From Rubrobacter sp. (GTDB lineage Bacteria; Actinomycetota; Rubrobacteria; Rubrobacterales; Rubrobacteraceae), in contig JACCWD010000115.1 in NCBI GenBank assembly GCA_013697825.1, positions 1 through 64,000 of the forward strand: a DNA stretch of 64,000 nucleotides, in the 5' to 3' direction. Under the pieces are notes generated by a model. The model ran no database searches. It saw only the letters and a program-made list of their open reading frames with translations, and was not told the DNA's origin. The position numbers were made by a program, and so were the translations under genes. Positions 8,350 to 16,850 of this stretch are shown piece after piece (within the stretch, counting starts at the first letter, position 1; each line of letters begins with the position of its first letter).

Positions 8350-10680
8350 GTGTTCGAGCTTCTCGTCATCGCCATCGTGGCACTTCCGCTTCTCGCGGCG
8401 ACCTCGAACGGTCTCAATTTGATGCTCGGAGAGAGGTATTCGTACCGCGTCGTGCATCGGCTCGCGAGGGGGGCGATACTTCTTTCTTTCCTCGGGGCGG
8501 TGGGGGTTTTCGCCACCGTGCTTTTCGACCCGGCGCCTCGGGAGATCGTCGTATATCGGTGGATGACGAGCGGCGACCTCGGAGTGGACATCGCGTTCCT
8601 CATCGACTCGCTCTCCTCGGTGATGATGCTCGTGACGACGGGCATCGGGTTCCTCGTGGCGGTGTTCTCGGTGAACTATATGCACAACGAGCGGGGCTTC
8701 TCGCGCTTCTTCACGGTCGTGCCGCTCTTCGTGTTCGCGATGCTCGTTTTGGTGATGGCGAATAATTACGTGCTTCTCTTCCTCGGGTGGGAGAGCGTGG
8801 GCGTGTGTTCGTATTTGCTCATAAGTTTTTACTATGAGCGGCCCGCCTCCGCGAAGGCCGGGACGAAGGCTTTCGTGATGAACCGCATCGGCGACGCGGG
8901 GTTTTTGATCGGCATATTTTTAATCGTCGCGACTTTCCAAACCACCGACTATACGGGCGTTTTCGGGCAAGTCGAGTCGGCGGGAACCGGGGTTCTCACG
9001 GCCATCGGGTTGTGTCTCCTCGTCGGGGCGGTGGGGAAGTCGGCGCAGTTGCCGCTCACGACGTGGCTGGCGAAGGCGATGGAGGGGCCGACTCCCTCGA
9101 GCGCGCTCATCCACGCGGCGACGATGGTGACGGCGGGAGTGTACATGATCGCCCGCAGCCACCCGATCTTCGACCTCGCACCGAACGCGCTCCTCGCGGT
9201 CGCCATCGTCGGAGCGGCGACCGCATTGTTCGGAGCCGTCGTCGGCCTCGTCCAAACGGACATAAAGAGCGTCCTCGCGTATTCGACGACCTCGCAGCTC
9301 GGGCTTATGTTCCTCGCGTGCGGCCTCGGGGCGTACCCGGTGGCGATCTTCCACCTCGTGGCGCATGCTTTTTTCAAAACGCTCCTTTTCCTCACGGCGC
9401 CTTCCATACTTCATCACCTTCACGGCGGGGCGGACCCTCGGAAGGTGGGGCGGATGAGCGCGGGGGTTCCGGTGGCGTATCAATTGCTTTTGGTGGCGGC
9501 GGTCGGTTTGCTCGCGTTCCCGTTCCTCTCGGTGTGGTGGCAAGGGGATGTCCTCGGGACATCGTTCTCCGGCGGGCTTTTCATCCTCCTCGCGGTGGGG
9601 GCGGTCGCGGCTTTCGCGGCGGCTTTCGCGGCGGGGCGGATGGTTTATGTCGCCTTTTTCGAGGATTCGCACGGGGAGGGTTCGGGGAGTCCGTGGGCGA
9701 AGGTGGCCGTGCCGCTCGTGGTTTTGGCGGCGCTCGGTGGGGTCGGGGTGGCCGTCGGAATATTGCCGGGCGGGCTTCGCGGCACGTGGTTCGAGGCTTT
9801 CCTCGCGCCAGTCATCTCGGCGCAGCCGGGGATTCCGGAGGGGAGCGCGGTTCTCGTGGTGGCGCTTTTGCTTCTCATGGCGATGCTCCTCGGTGTCGGG
9901 TGGTTCGCTTCTTTGTATCTTGACCGGTTTCGACCGGAGAGGCCGGGGCTTTTGTTTTTCAGGACGCGGGCGGTTTACAACCTCGCATTGAATCGCTTTT
10001 GGCTCGACGAGTTTTATGATGCGGTGTTCGTGCGGACGAGCAAACGCCTCGGGCATGTTTTTGCGAGGGTGGATGCGGAGATCATTGACCGTGCGACGGG
10101 GGTTCCGGAGCCGGCCCGGAGGCTCCATGTGGCGCGCGAGACGTGGGAGGAGAGGCGCCTCATGAGCGACGCGGCGGAGCCGACTTCGACATGGGAGGAG
10201 GAAGAGGAGATGGAGGGGAGGTCGGCCCCATCTCCGGGCGTCCTCGGGTGGCTCACGAGGGTTGGCGGCGAATCTTCGACGTGGGTGGAACGCGAGGGGG
10301 TCGGGCGGGCGCCCGGCATCCTCGGCGCGGTGGCGAGGGTGGGAGGGGATGCGTCGGACTTCGTGGAGAGGGGCATCCGGCGGGCGCCGGGCGTTCTCGG
10401 GTGGCTCGCGGGTATGAGCGGGAGCATTTCGACGTTCATCGAGAGGGGAATTGACCGCGCGCCGAACCTCCTCGATAAATTGACGGAGGCCATCGTCGCG
10501 GTTTCGGCGTGGGTCGAGAAAGTTACGTTCACCGGGGTTCATGTGGGGATGCCGGGGGCGAGCGGGGGTATCGGGCGCATGCTCACGCGGACCGAGGAAG
10601 TCATCGGGCGTCCGGTGGTGATCGGGAGCATCGTGATGGTTTCACTCGCCGCCGTGCTCATGGTGGCGATATGGCTTTGA
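8350..10680 (+). CDS. NuoL/DabB-like membrane subunit with repeat-rich C-terminal linker
   Basis: GTG start 1 nt after dabA stop; GWESVGVCSYLLISFYY, GKSAQLPLTTWLAKAMEGPTPSSALIHAATMVTAGVYMIAR typical NuoL; C-terminal TM helix. Confidence 0.9.
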   Translation: MFELLVIAIVALPLLAATSNGLNLMLGERYSYRVVHRLARGAILLSFLGAVGVFATVLFDPAPREIVVYRWMTSGDLGVDIAFLIDSLSSVMMLVTTGIGFLVAVFSVNYMHNERGFSRFFTVVPLFVFAMLVLVMANNYVLLFLGWESVGVCSYLLISFYYERPASAKAGTKAFVMNRIGDAGFLIGIFLIVATFQTTDYTGVFGQVESAGTGVLTAIGLCLLVGAVGKSAQLPLTTWLAKAMEGPTPSSALIHAATMVTAGVYMIARSHPIFDLAPNALLAVAIVGAATALFGAVVGLVQTDIKSVLAYSTTSQLGLMFLACGLGAYPVAIFHLVAHAFFKTLLFLTAPSILHHLHGGADPRKVGRMSAGVPVAYQLLLVAAVGLLAFPFLSVWWQGDVLGTSFSGGLFILLAVGAVAAFAAAFAAGRMVYVAFFEDSHGEGSGSPWAKVAVPLVVLAALGGVGVAVGILPGGLRGTWFEAFLAPVISAQPGIPEGSAVLVVALLLLMAMLLGVGWFASLYLDRFRPERPGLLFFRTRAVYNLALNRFWLDEFYDAVFVRTSKRLGHVFARVDAEIIDRATGVPEPARRLHVARETWEERRLMSDAAEPTSTWEEEEEMEGRSAPSPGVLGWLTRVGGESSTWVEREGVGRAPGILGAVARVGGDASDFVERGIRRAPGVLGWLAGMSGSISTFIERGIDRAPNLLDKLTEAIVAVSAWVEKVTFTGVHVGMPGASGGIGRMLTRTEEVIGRPVVIGSIVMVSLAAVLMVAIWL
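10220..10528 (+). repeat. Coding tandem repeat, four imperfect ~22-28 aa amphipathic units in NuoL-like C-terminus
   Basis: APSPGVLGWLTRVGGESSTWVEREGVGR / APGILGAVARVGGDASDFVERGIRR / APGVLGWLAGMSGSISTFIERGIDR / APNLLDKLTEAIVAVSAWVEKV. Confidence 0.8.
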
Positions 10681-12380
10681 ACGAAATAACCGCCATCGAG
10701 CAAGTCGGGTTCCCGATCCTCACCATTCTCATCTTCCTCCCCGTCGCCCTCCTCGTCGCGCTCGTCTTCATCCGCGACGAAAGGCTCGCGTACCGCGTGG
10801 GCCTCGGCGGGGCGACCGTGGAACTCGCGCTCGCGTTCTTCCTCGCGTACGCCTTTCGCACCGGGACTTCGGACATGCAATTCGTGGAGAGCCTCGGTTC
10901 GATACCGGGCATCGGGGTCGGGTACCACCTCGGCGTGGACGGGGTGAGCGTGCTTTTCGTTCCCGTGACGGCGCTTCTCACGGCGCTCGTTATTTTGTAC
11001 GCGGAGTATTCGGTCCGCTCGGATGCGCGGCATTATTTGATCGCGACGCTCGGCCTCGAAGCGACGATGATGGGGGCTTTCCTTTCGCTCGACCTTCTTA
11101 TGTTTTGGGCGTTCTTCGTGCTCGAACTCATCCCGGCGTACTTCCTCATCACGCGGTGGGGGACGGGGGAGAGACGGCGGGAGGCGGCTCTTTCGTACAT
11201 ACACTTCATGCTTACGGGGTCGGCGCTCATGCTCGTCGGGTTCGTGCTCCTCGCCGTCAATGCGAGCTTCGCCGGAGGGGGCGGCCTCACCTTCGACTTC
11301 ATGGAGCTTCTCGGGGTTTCGGTTCCGGCGAGCATGCAAACTATTATTTTCTTCTTTTTGTTTATCGGGTTCGCTGTGAAGGCGCCCATTTTCCCTCTCC
11401 ACACGTGGATGCCGAAGGTTCTCGAAGAAGGGCCGATCGTGGGTATGAGCGTGTTCCTCGTCGGCATAAAGCTCGGGACGTATGGGATGCTTCGGTTCAT
11501 GATCCCGTTATTGCCGGAGGCTTCGGTGCGGTGGTTGTGGGTGATGGCGATACTCGGGGCGGTGAGCATCGTGTACGGGGCGATGATCGCGTTAATTCAG
11601 ACGAACCTTCGACGGCTTTTGGCGTTCGCGAGCGTGAGCCACATGGGGGTCGTTTTATTGAGCATGTTCACTTTGAATATATACGGCCTCGAAGGCGGGC
11701 TTTTGCAAATGATCAACTTCGGCATCGCCGGGGCGGGCCTCTTCTTCGTCGCGGGCTTCATAAGCTCCCGCATCGGCCCCCCCGATCTTTCGAGCCTCGG
11801 AGGAGTCGCCTCGACCGCGCCGTGGCTCACGGTGGCGTTCCTCGTCATTGCACTTGCCACCATCGGGCTTCCGGGGACGAATGGTTTCAACGGCGAGCAT
11901 CTCGTCCTCATCGGGGCGTTCGAGGTGCATTGGCTCCTCGCGCTCGCCGCCGGGACGGGCATCGTCCTCACGGCGGCGTATTTCCTGTGGTTCTTCCAGC
12001 GAGGCTTCCTCGGCGAAGTGAACGAAAGAACCGCCTCAAAGATGAAAGATCTCCGTTCGAGGGAGATGATCATCGCCCTCGTCCTCGGAGCGATGATTTT
12101 CTGGATCGGGCTGGCGACGACCCCGTTCGTGCAAAGAATGCGACCGTCATTGGAGGCGCTCGAAGCGAGGTCGCTTCGCTCCGGGGAGTCGGGAGCCGCG
12201 TCGCTGCGCGACGCTTCGGGAGTCGGGAGTCGGGAAATACATGGTGGCGAAGCCTTCGCCGAGATCGCCGCCGTCCGTGTCCATCGAGAGTTCGTCGAGC
12301 GGGGGGGCGGAAGTGAACGGGCGGAGAAAGTCGAGACCATCCCGACTCCCGGTATTTCCGACTGGAAGGAGCGACCATGA
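10671..12380 (+). CDS. NuoM/MrpD-like membrane subunit 2 (C-terminus encoded in repeat element)
   Basis: ATG at 10671 overlaps the nuoL stop; FFVLELIPAYFLITRWG, AVKAPIFPLHTWMPKVLEEGPIVGMSVFLVGIKLGTYGM. Confidence 0.9.
   Translation: MALNEITAIEQVGFPILTILIFLPVALLVALVFIRDERLAYRVGLGGATVELALAFFLAYAFRTGTSDMQFVESLGSIPGIGVGYHLGVDGVSVLFVPVTALLTALVILYAEYSVRSDARHYLIATLGLEATMMGAFLSLDLLMFWAFFVLELIPAYFLITRWGTGERRREAALSYIHFMLTGSALMLVGFVLLAVNASFAGGGGLTFDFMELLGVSVPASMQTIIFFFLFIGFAVKAPIFPLHTWMPKVLEEGPIVGMSVFLVGIKLGTYGMLRFMIPLLPEASVRWLWVMAILGAVSIVYGAMIALIQTNLRRLLAFASVSHMGVVLLSMFTLNIYGLEGGLLQMINFGIAGAGLFFVAGFISSRIGPPDLSSLGGVASTAPWLTVAFLVIALATIGLPGTNGFNGEHLVLIGAFEVHWLLALAAGTGIVLTAAYFLWFFQRGFLGEVNERTASKMKDLRSREMIIALVLGAMIFWIGLATTPFVQRMRPSLEALEARSLRSGESGAASLRDASGVGSREIHGGEAFAEIAAVRVHREFVERGGGSERAEKVETIPTPGISDWKERP
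12181..12361 (+). repeat. Interspersed repeat family A copy inside 3' end of NuoM-like gene
   Basis: GGGAGTCGGGAGCCGCGTCGC...CTTCGGGAGTCGGGAGTCGGG ... ATCCCGACTCCCGG; similar to copies at 16.6, 23.0, 42.6 and 55.7 kb. Confidence 0.75.
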
Positions 12381-13927
12381 CCCTCGAAGTGATGCCCGCC
12401 ACCGGGCAAATCGGGTTCCCGATTTTGTCTCTCATTATTTTCCTCCCGCTTCTTTGCGCGGTCGCGCTCGCTTTTATAAAGGATGACGGGATTGCCCGGA
12501 AGGTCGCCCTCGGGGGGGCGGTTCTCGTTTTCGCGCTTTCGATGGTGATGGCTTTCTTTTTCGTTCCGGGGTCTTCGGCGATTCAGTTTGCGGAGCGGGC
12601 GGAGTGGATGCCGGAACTCGGGGTGGGGTACTTCGTGGGGGTGGATGGGATAAGCGTCCTCTTTATTCCTTTGACGGCGTTTTTGACGGTGCTCGTGATG
12701 CTTCTTTCGTGGGGGAGCGTGAGATATTTTTCGAGGGCGTATCTCATTGCGATTCTCGGTTTGGAGACGGCGACGCTCGGGGTGTTCGCTTCTCTCGACC
12801 TTTTGCTTTTCTTTGTGTTTTGGGAGCTTATGCTCGTGCCGAGTTATTTCCTTATAAAGGTGTGGGGGATCGGGCCTCAAAGACAGTACGCCGGGACGAA
12901 GTATGTGATGTATATGCTCGTCGGCTCGGCGCCGCTCCTCGTGGCGATCGTGGTTCTCGGGGTGAACCATTTGAATGCGACGGGGGAGTTTTCATTCGCT
13001 TTCGTGGAGCTTATGGCGACTCCGGCCTCGCTCGGAGTTCAAACTTTGGTTTTCTTCCTCATGGCTTTCGCGTTCGCGGTAAAGGGGCCGCTTTTCCCGT
13101 TCCATACGTGGCTCGCATCGGTGTTCTCGGAGGGGCCGGTGGGGATGAGTATTTTCCTCGTCGGTTTGAAGATGGGAATCTTCGGGTTCATTCGGTTCGC
13201 CATTCCGCTCGCTCCCGAGGCGGCGGGTGAGTGGTTTTGGATCGTGGCGGTACTCGGGGTGGTGGCGATCATATATGGAGCTTTGATCGCACTCGTCCAG
13301 CCGAACCTCCGGCGCGTTTTGGCGTTTGCGAGCGTGAGCCACGTGGGACTCGCGACGCTCGGGATGTTCACTTTGAGCACGCAAGGTTTTCAAGGCGGCC
13401 TCCTCATGCTCGTGAATATGGCGATCGCGAGCGCGGGCCTCTTCTTCCTCGCGGGCTTTTTATATGCACGGGTCGGGTCGTGGGAAATTTCGTCGTTCGG
13501 GGGGGTGGCCCGGCATATGCCTCTCCTCGCGACGTTCTTCTTCATCATCGGCTTGGCGAGCATCGGGACGCCGGGGACGAGCGGGTTCCCGGCGGAGTTC
13601 CTTATTTTCCTCGCCGCGTTCCGGGTTCATTGGGCGCTCGCGGTCGTCGGGGTGGTCGGGATCATCTTGAGCGCGGGGTATTTCTTCCTTTATTACGAGC
13701 GTGCCTTCTTCGGCCCGGCGACCCGCGAGGCGGTGCGGACGGCACGCGACCTCCGGCCACGAGAGGTCATGATCTCCGTGGCGCTCGTCGCCGTGATATT
13801 TTGGATCGGGCTATATCCGGCTCCGCTCCTCGAAATGACGGGCGGCTCGACGGACGCCCTCGCGGAGAGGATTTCGGGCGGGCCGATGGCCGGAGCCGGG
13901 GTGGAGAATGTGGCGGCGCGTGAATGA
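12377..13927 (+). CDS. NuoM/MrpD-like membrane subunit 3
   Basis: ATGA overlap with preceding gene; FWELMLVPSYFLIKVWG, AVKGPLFPFHTWLASVFSEGPVGMSIFLVGLKMG. Confidence 0.9.
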   Translation: MTLEVMPATGQIGFPILSLIIFLPLLCAVALAFIKDDGIARKVALGGAVLVFALSMVMAFFFVPGSSAIQFAERAEWMPELGVGYFVGVDGISVLFIPLTAFLTVLVMLLSWGSVRYFSRAYLIAILGLETATLGVFASLDLLLFFVFWELMLVPSYFLIKVWGIGPQRQYAGTKYVMYMLVGSAPLLVAIVVLGVNHLNATGEFSFAFVELMATPASLGVQTLVFFLMAFAFAVKGPLFPFHTWLASVFSEGPVGMSIFLVGLKMGIFGFIRFAIPLAPEAAGEWFWIVAVLGVVAIIYGALIALVQPNLRRVLAFASVSHVGLATLGMFTLSTQGFQGGLLMLVNMAIASAGLFFLAGFLYARVGSWEISSFGGVARHMPLLATFFFIIGLASIGTPGTSGFPAEFLIFLAAFRVHWALAVVGVVGIILSAGYFFLYYERAFFGPATREAVRTARDLRPREVMISVALVAVIFWIGLYPAPLLEMTGGSTDALAERISGGPMAGAGVENVAARE

Positions 13928-13940
13928 AGGAGGGATAAAA

Positions 13941-14126
13941 ATGCCTCGAAGGTATGTTCGGATGGTGGTTCGCTCGACGGGGTCGATGTTTTCCGGGAGT
14001 GTGGGATGGGCGAAGCTCCTCCGGGGGCGCGGGCATATCCCGCAACGCGACCGGGCTTCGCATGCGGGTTGGAAGTCCGCGTTCCCAGCGAAGGTGTTCT
14101 TCCGACTTCGGTTTGGAGAGGGTTAA
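13941..14126 (+). CDS. Possible 61-aa basic small protein between NuoM-like and NuoN-like genes
   Basis: Strong SD (GAAGGAGGGATAAAA-ATG); stop TAA abuts nuoN-like ATG (TAAATG). No recognised domain; could be an insertion remnant. Confidence 0.3.
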   Translation: MPRRYVRMVVRSTGSMFSGSVGWAKLLRGRGHIPQRDRASHAGWKSAFPAKVFFRLRFGEG

Positions 14127-15602
14127 ATGGAGGTCTTCTCGATTTTGCCCTTCCTCGCGATGGCCGTCGCGCTCGCGGGGGTGGCGGGGATTTATGCGAC
14201 GCGGAATACGCCGAACATTCGCGAGGGGTGTTCGCTCGGGGCTTCGATCCTCCAGTTTTTGATCGTGTGCGCGATGGTGCCGTCGATTCTCGCGGGGAAT
14301 ACTCTCCATTTCACGCTCTTCCCGTTTTTGCCGCAAGTTTCGATCTCGTTCCGGGTGGACGCGCTCGGGGTTCTCCTCGCGCTCACGGCATCGTTTTTGT
14401 GGATACTCGCGGTGGTGTACTCCATCGGGTATATGCGGAGCCTCGGGGAACGCGCGCAAACACGTTTCTATGCGTGCTTCGCCGTCACGCTCGCCGTGAC
14501 GATGGGCATAGCATTCTCCGAGAACCTCATCACGCTTTATATTTTCTATGAACTCCTCACGTTCGTGACGTATCCGCTCGTGATCCACGAAGGCACGGAG
14601 GAGGCGAAGGCGGCGGGGCGGAGGTATCTTCTTTACCACCTCGGGGCTTCGATCGTGTTCATGCTTCCGGCGATATTCCTCATATATGTCGTCTCCGGGA
14701 CGTTCGATTTCCAGCCGGGAGGGGTTTTCCCGGAGGGGGCGGGGGGCGCGCTTCTCGTCGTCGTTTATCTCATGTTTCTCTTCGGGTCGGCGAAGGCAGC
14801 GATCATGCCGTTTCACGGGTGGCTTCCGAGCGCGATGGTCGCGCCCGTTCCGGTGAGCGCGTTGCTTCATGCGGTGGCGGTCGTGAACGTGGGGGTGTTT
14901 TGTATATTGCGTCTCATCCTCGACGTTTATGGGCCGGGGCTTATGGGGGATTTGAATCTCGGGTTCACCACGGCGGTCATTGCTTCGGTTACGATTTTGC
15001 TCGCTTCTTTTTATACGTTCATGCTCGACAATATAAAGGCGATACTCGCTTTCTCGACCATCAGCCAGCTTTCGTACATGGTTCTCGGGGTGGCGCTTTT
15101 GAGTTCTTCGAGCATGACGGGGGGGATCATCCACATAATGAACCACGCCTTCGGAAAGATCACGCTCTTCTTTTGCGCGGGTTCGATATACATCGCGGCG
15201 CGCACGCTCAAAGTTTCGGAGATGGGGGGGATCGGGCGTCTCATGCCGTGGACGGCGGGGGCGTTCGCCATCGGGGTTTTGAGCATCGTCGGCATTCCTC
15301 CGACGGCGGGGTTCATAAGCAAATGGTATTTGTTCCTCGGGACGATTCAGGCGGGGCAGATCGCGTTCTTCTTCGTTTTCCTCATAAGCACGTTGCTTGC
15401 GGCGGCGTACTATTTGAAGATATTCCGCATGATCTTCCTCGGGAGTCGGGGGGAGAGCGAAGAGAACGAAGCCGAGAAGCCGACCATAAAAGAGTCCTCG
15501 AACTTCATAATCGTGCCGTTGGCGATAAGCGCGGCGATCTCGATAATCCTCGGCATATACCCGAACTTCCTTCTCGAACTCGCTCGGCTGGCGGTTCCGT
15601 AA
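14127..15602 (+). CDS. NuoN/MrpD-like membrane subunit
   Basis: FYELLTFVTYPLVIHEGTEEAKAAGRRYLLYHLG, AKAAIMPFHGWLPSAMVAPVPVSALLHAVAVVNVGVF. Confidence 0.88.
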   Translation: MEVFSILPFLAMAVALAGVAGIYATRNTPNIREGCSLGASILQFLIVCAMVPSILAGNTLHFTLFPFLPQVSISFRVDALGVLLALTASFLWILAVVYSIGYMRSLGERAQTRFYACFAVTLAVTMGIAFSENLITLYIFYELLTFVTYPLVIHEGTEEAKAAGRRYLLYHLGASIVFMLPAIFLIYVVSGTFDFQPGGVFPEGAGGALLVVVYLMFLFGSAKAAIMPFHGWLPSAMVAPVPVSALLHAVAVVNVGVFCILRLILDVYGPGLMGDLNLGFTTAVIASVTILLASFYTFMLDNIKAILAFSTISQLSYMVLGVALLSSSSMTGGIIHIMNHAFGKITLFFCAGSIYIAARTLKVSEMGGIGRLMPWTAGAFAIGVLSIVGIPPTAGFISKWYLFLGTIQAGQIAFFFVFLISTLLAAAYYLKIFRMIFLGSRGESEENEAEKPTIKESSNFIIVPLAISAAISIILGIYPNFLLELARLAVP

Positions 15603-15630
15603 CGGTGAAAGGAAATCGAGGCAAGCGAAA

Positions 15631-15655
15631 GGGCGGAGAGAAAACCCTCCGCCCC
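15631..15655. terminator. Hairpin between convergent NuoN-like and SDR genes
   Basis: GGGCGGAG-AGAAAACC-CTCCGCCC stem-loop, weak flanking T/A tracts. Confidence 0.5.
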
Positions 15656-15660
15656 CAAAA

Positions 15661-15700
15661 AGCTGACAAGCTGACTGGCTGAAATGCTGATCAGCTTTTA
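15661..15700. repeat. AGCTGA-type short-period repeat (family B)
   Basis: AGCTGACAAGCTGACTGGCTGAAATGCTGATCAGCTTTTAG; abuts SDR stop codon. Confidence 0.65.
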
Positions 15701-16468
15701 GATCACCGAACTCGAAGGCCCGCCCGCCACATAAATCGTCTCCCCGCTTATGTACGATGCTTCATCGGAGACGAGGAAGGAGACGACGTTCGATATGTCG
15801 TCCACGCGACCGAATCTCTTCAGCGGGATGTTTTTGGCGAAGCGGTCTTTCATTTCTTCCATGCTCATTCCGGCTCGTTCGGCGGCTTCTTTCGTCATTT
15901 CGGTCTCGACCCATCCGGGGGCGACGGCGTTGACGTTTATGTTGAAACGACCGAGTTCGATGGCGAGGGTGCGGGCGAGGGATTGGAGCGCGCCCTTCGC
16001 CGCCGAATAGTTCGCCTGTCCGCGGTTGCCGAGCGCGACGATGGAACTCGTCATGACGATCTTGCCGTATTCCTGCTCGACCATGTATTTCTGGACGGCC
16101 TTCGAACAGAGGAAGCTCCCCTTGAGATGCACGTCGAGAACCTTGTCCCAATCCTCCTCGCTCATCTTGAACGAGAGGTTGTCGCGCAGAAGCCCGGCAT
16201 TGTTCACGAGGATGTCGATCCGTCCGAAACGGTTCGCCACCTCCTCGAAAGCGGCCTCGACTTGCTGCCCGCTCGACACGTCGCAAGCGACAGCGAGCGC
16301 CTCGGCCCCCGTGGCTTCGATCGCCTCGACCGTCTCCTGGCATGACTCCGCCGAGAGGTCGAGAACCGCCACGTTTGCGCCGTCCTGCGCCAGCCGGATA
16401 GCCTCCGCCGCCCCGATCCCACGCGCCGCTCCGGTTACAACCGCGATGCGTCCACTTAGCCGTCCCAT
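15698..16468 (-). CDS. SDR-family 3-oxoacyl-ACP reductase / acetoacetyl-CoA reductase-like
   Basis: 256 aa; VTGAARGIGAAEA, NNAGLLRD, YSAAKGALQSL. Confidence 0.88.
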   Translation of the reverse strand: MGRLSGRIAVVTGAARGIGAAEAIRLAQDGANVAVLDLSAESCQETVEAIEATGAEALAVACDVSSGQQVEAAFEEVANRFGRIDILVNNAGLLRDNLSFKMSEEDWDKVLDVHLKGSFLCSKAVQKYMVEQEYGKIVMTSSIVALGNRGQANYSAAKGALQSLARTLAIELGRFNINVNAVAPGWVETEMTKEAAERAGMSMEEMKDRFAKNIPLKRFGRVDDISNVVSFLVSDEASYISGETIYVAGGPSSSVI

Positions 16469-16640
16469 GTTTGCATCCTCTCAATCTACTCGACAACCGT
16501 GCTTTGCTTAAACCATGACGCTTTGTTGCAATGCCATTAATTGTATACGGATAGAATGTATGTGTCAGACGCAACTAGAAGATGGGCCGAAATATGCAAC
16601 GGAATGGGGCCGGTGTTTACTCCCTCGGGCCATAAGTACG

Positions 16641-16850
16641 GGGAGTCGGGAGGCACGCCGCTTCGTGTCGCTTCGGGAGTGGGGAGTCGTGAAAAGCATG
16701 TAGGCGAAGCCCGCATCCGACATCGCCCCGGTCGAGTCCGGCGAGAGTCCCTCGGGCGGGGAGGCGAGTGTATCCTGAGAAAAGGGAGTCGAGAATATCC
16801 CGACTCCCGAAACGAGCGAGCGCCTCTCGACTCCCGCCTCCCGGTTTCTC
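16641..16850. repeat. Interspersed repeat family A copy
   Basis: GGGAGTCGGGAGGC...CTTCGGGAGTGGGGAGTCG ... ATCCCGACTCCCGAAACGAGC ... CTCGACTCCCGCCTCCCGG. Confidence 0.7.

Noticed and set aside
2984-15602. Canonical respiratory complex I operon
   Set aside because: Only L/M/N-type membrane subunits are present; NuoA-K core and peripheral-arm genes are absent and DabA is embedded.
2984-15602. Mrp Na+/H+ antiporter operon or membrane-bound hydrogenase
   Set aside because: No small MrpB/C/E/F/G-type genes and no hydrogenase subunits; DUF2309 points to a DAB-like system.
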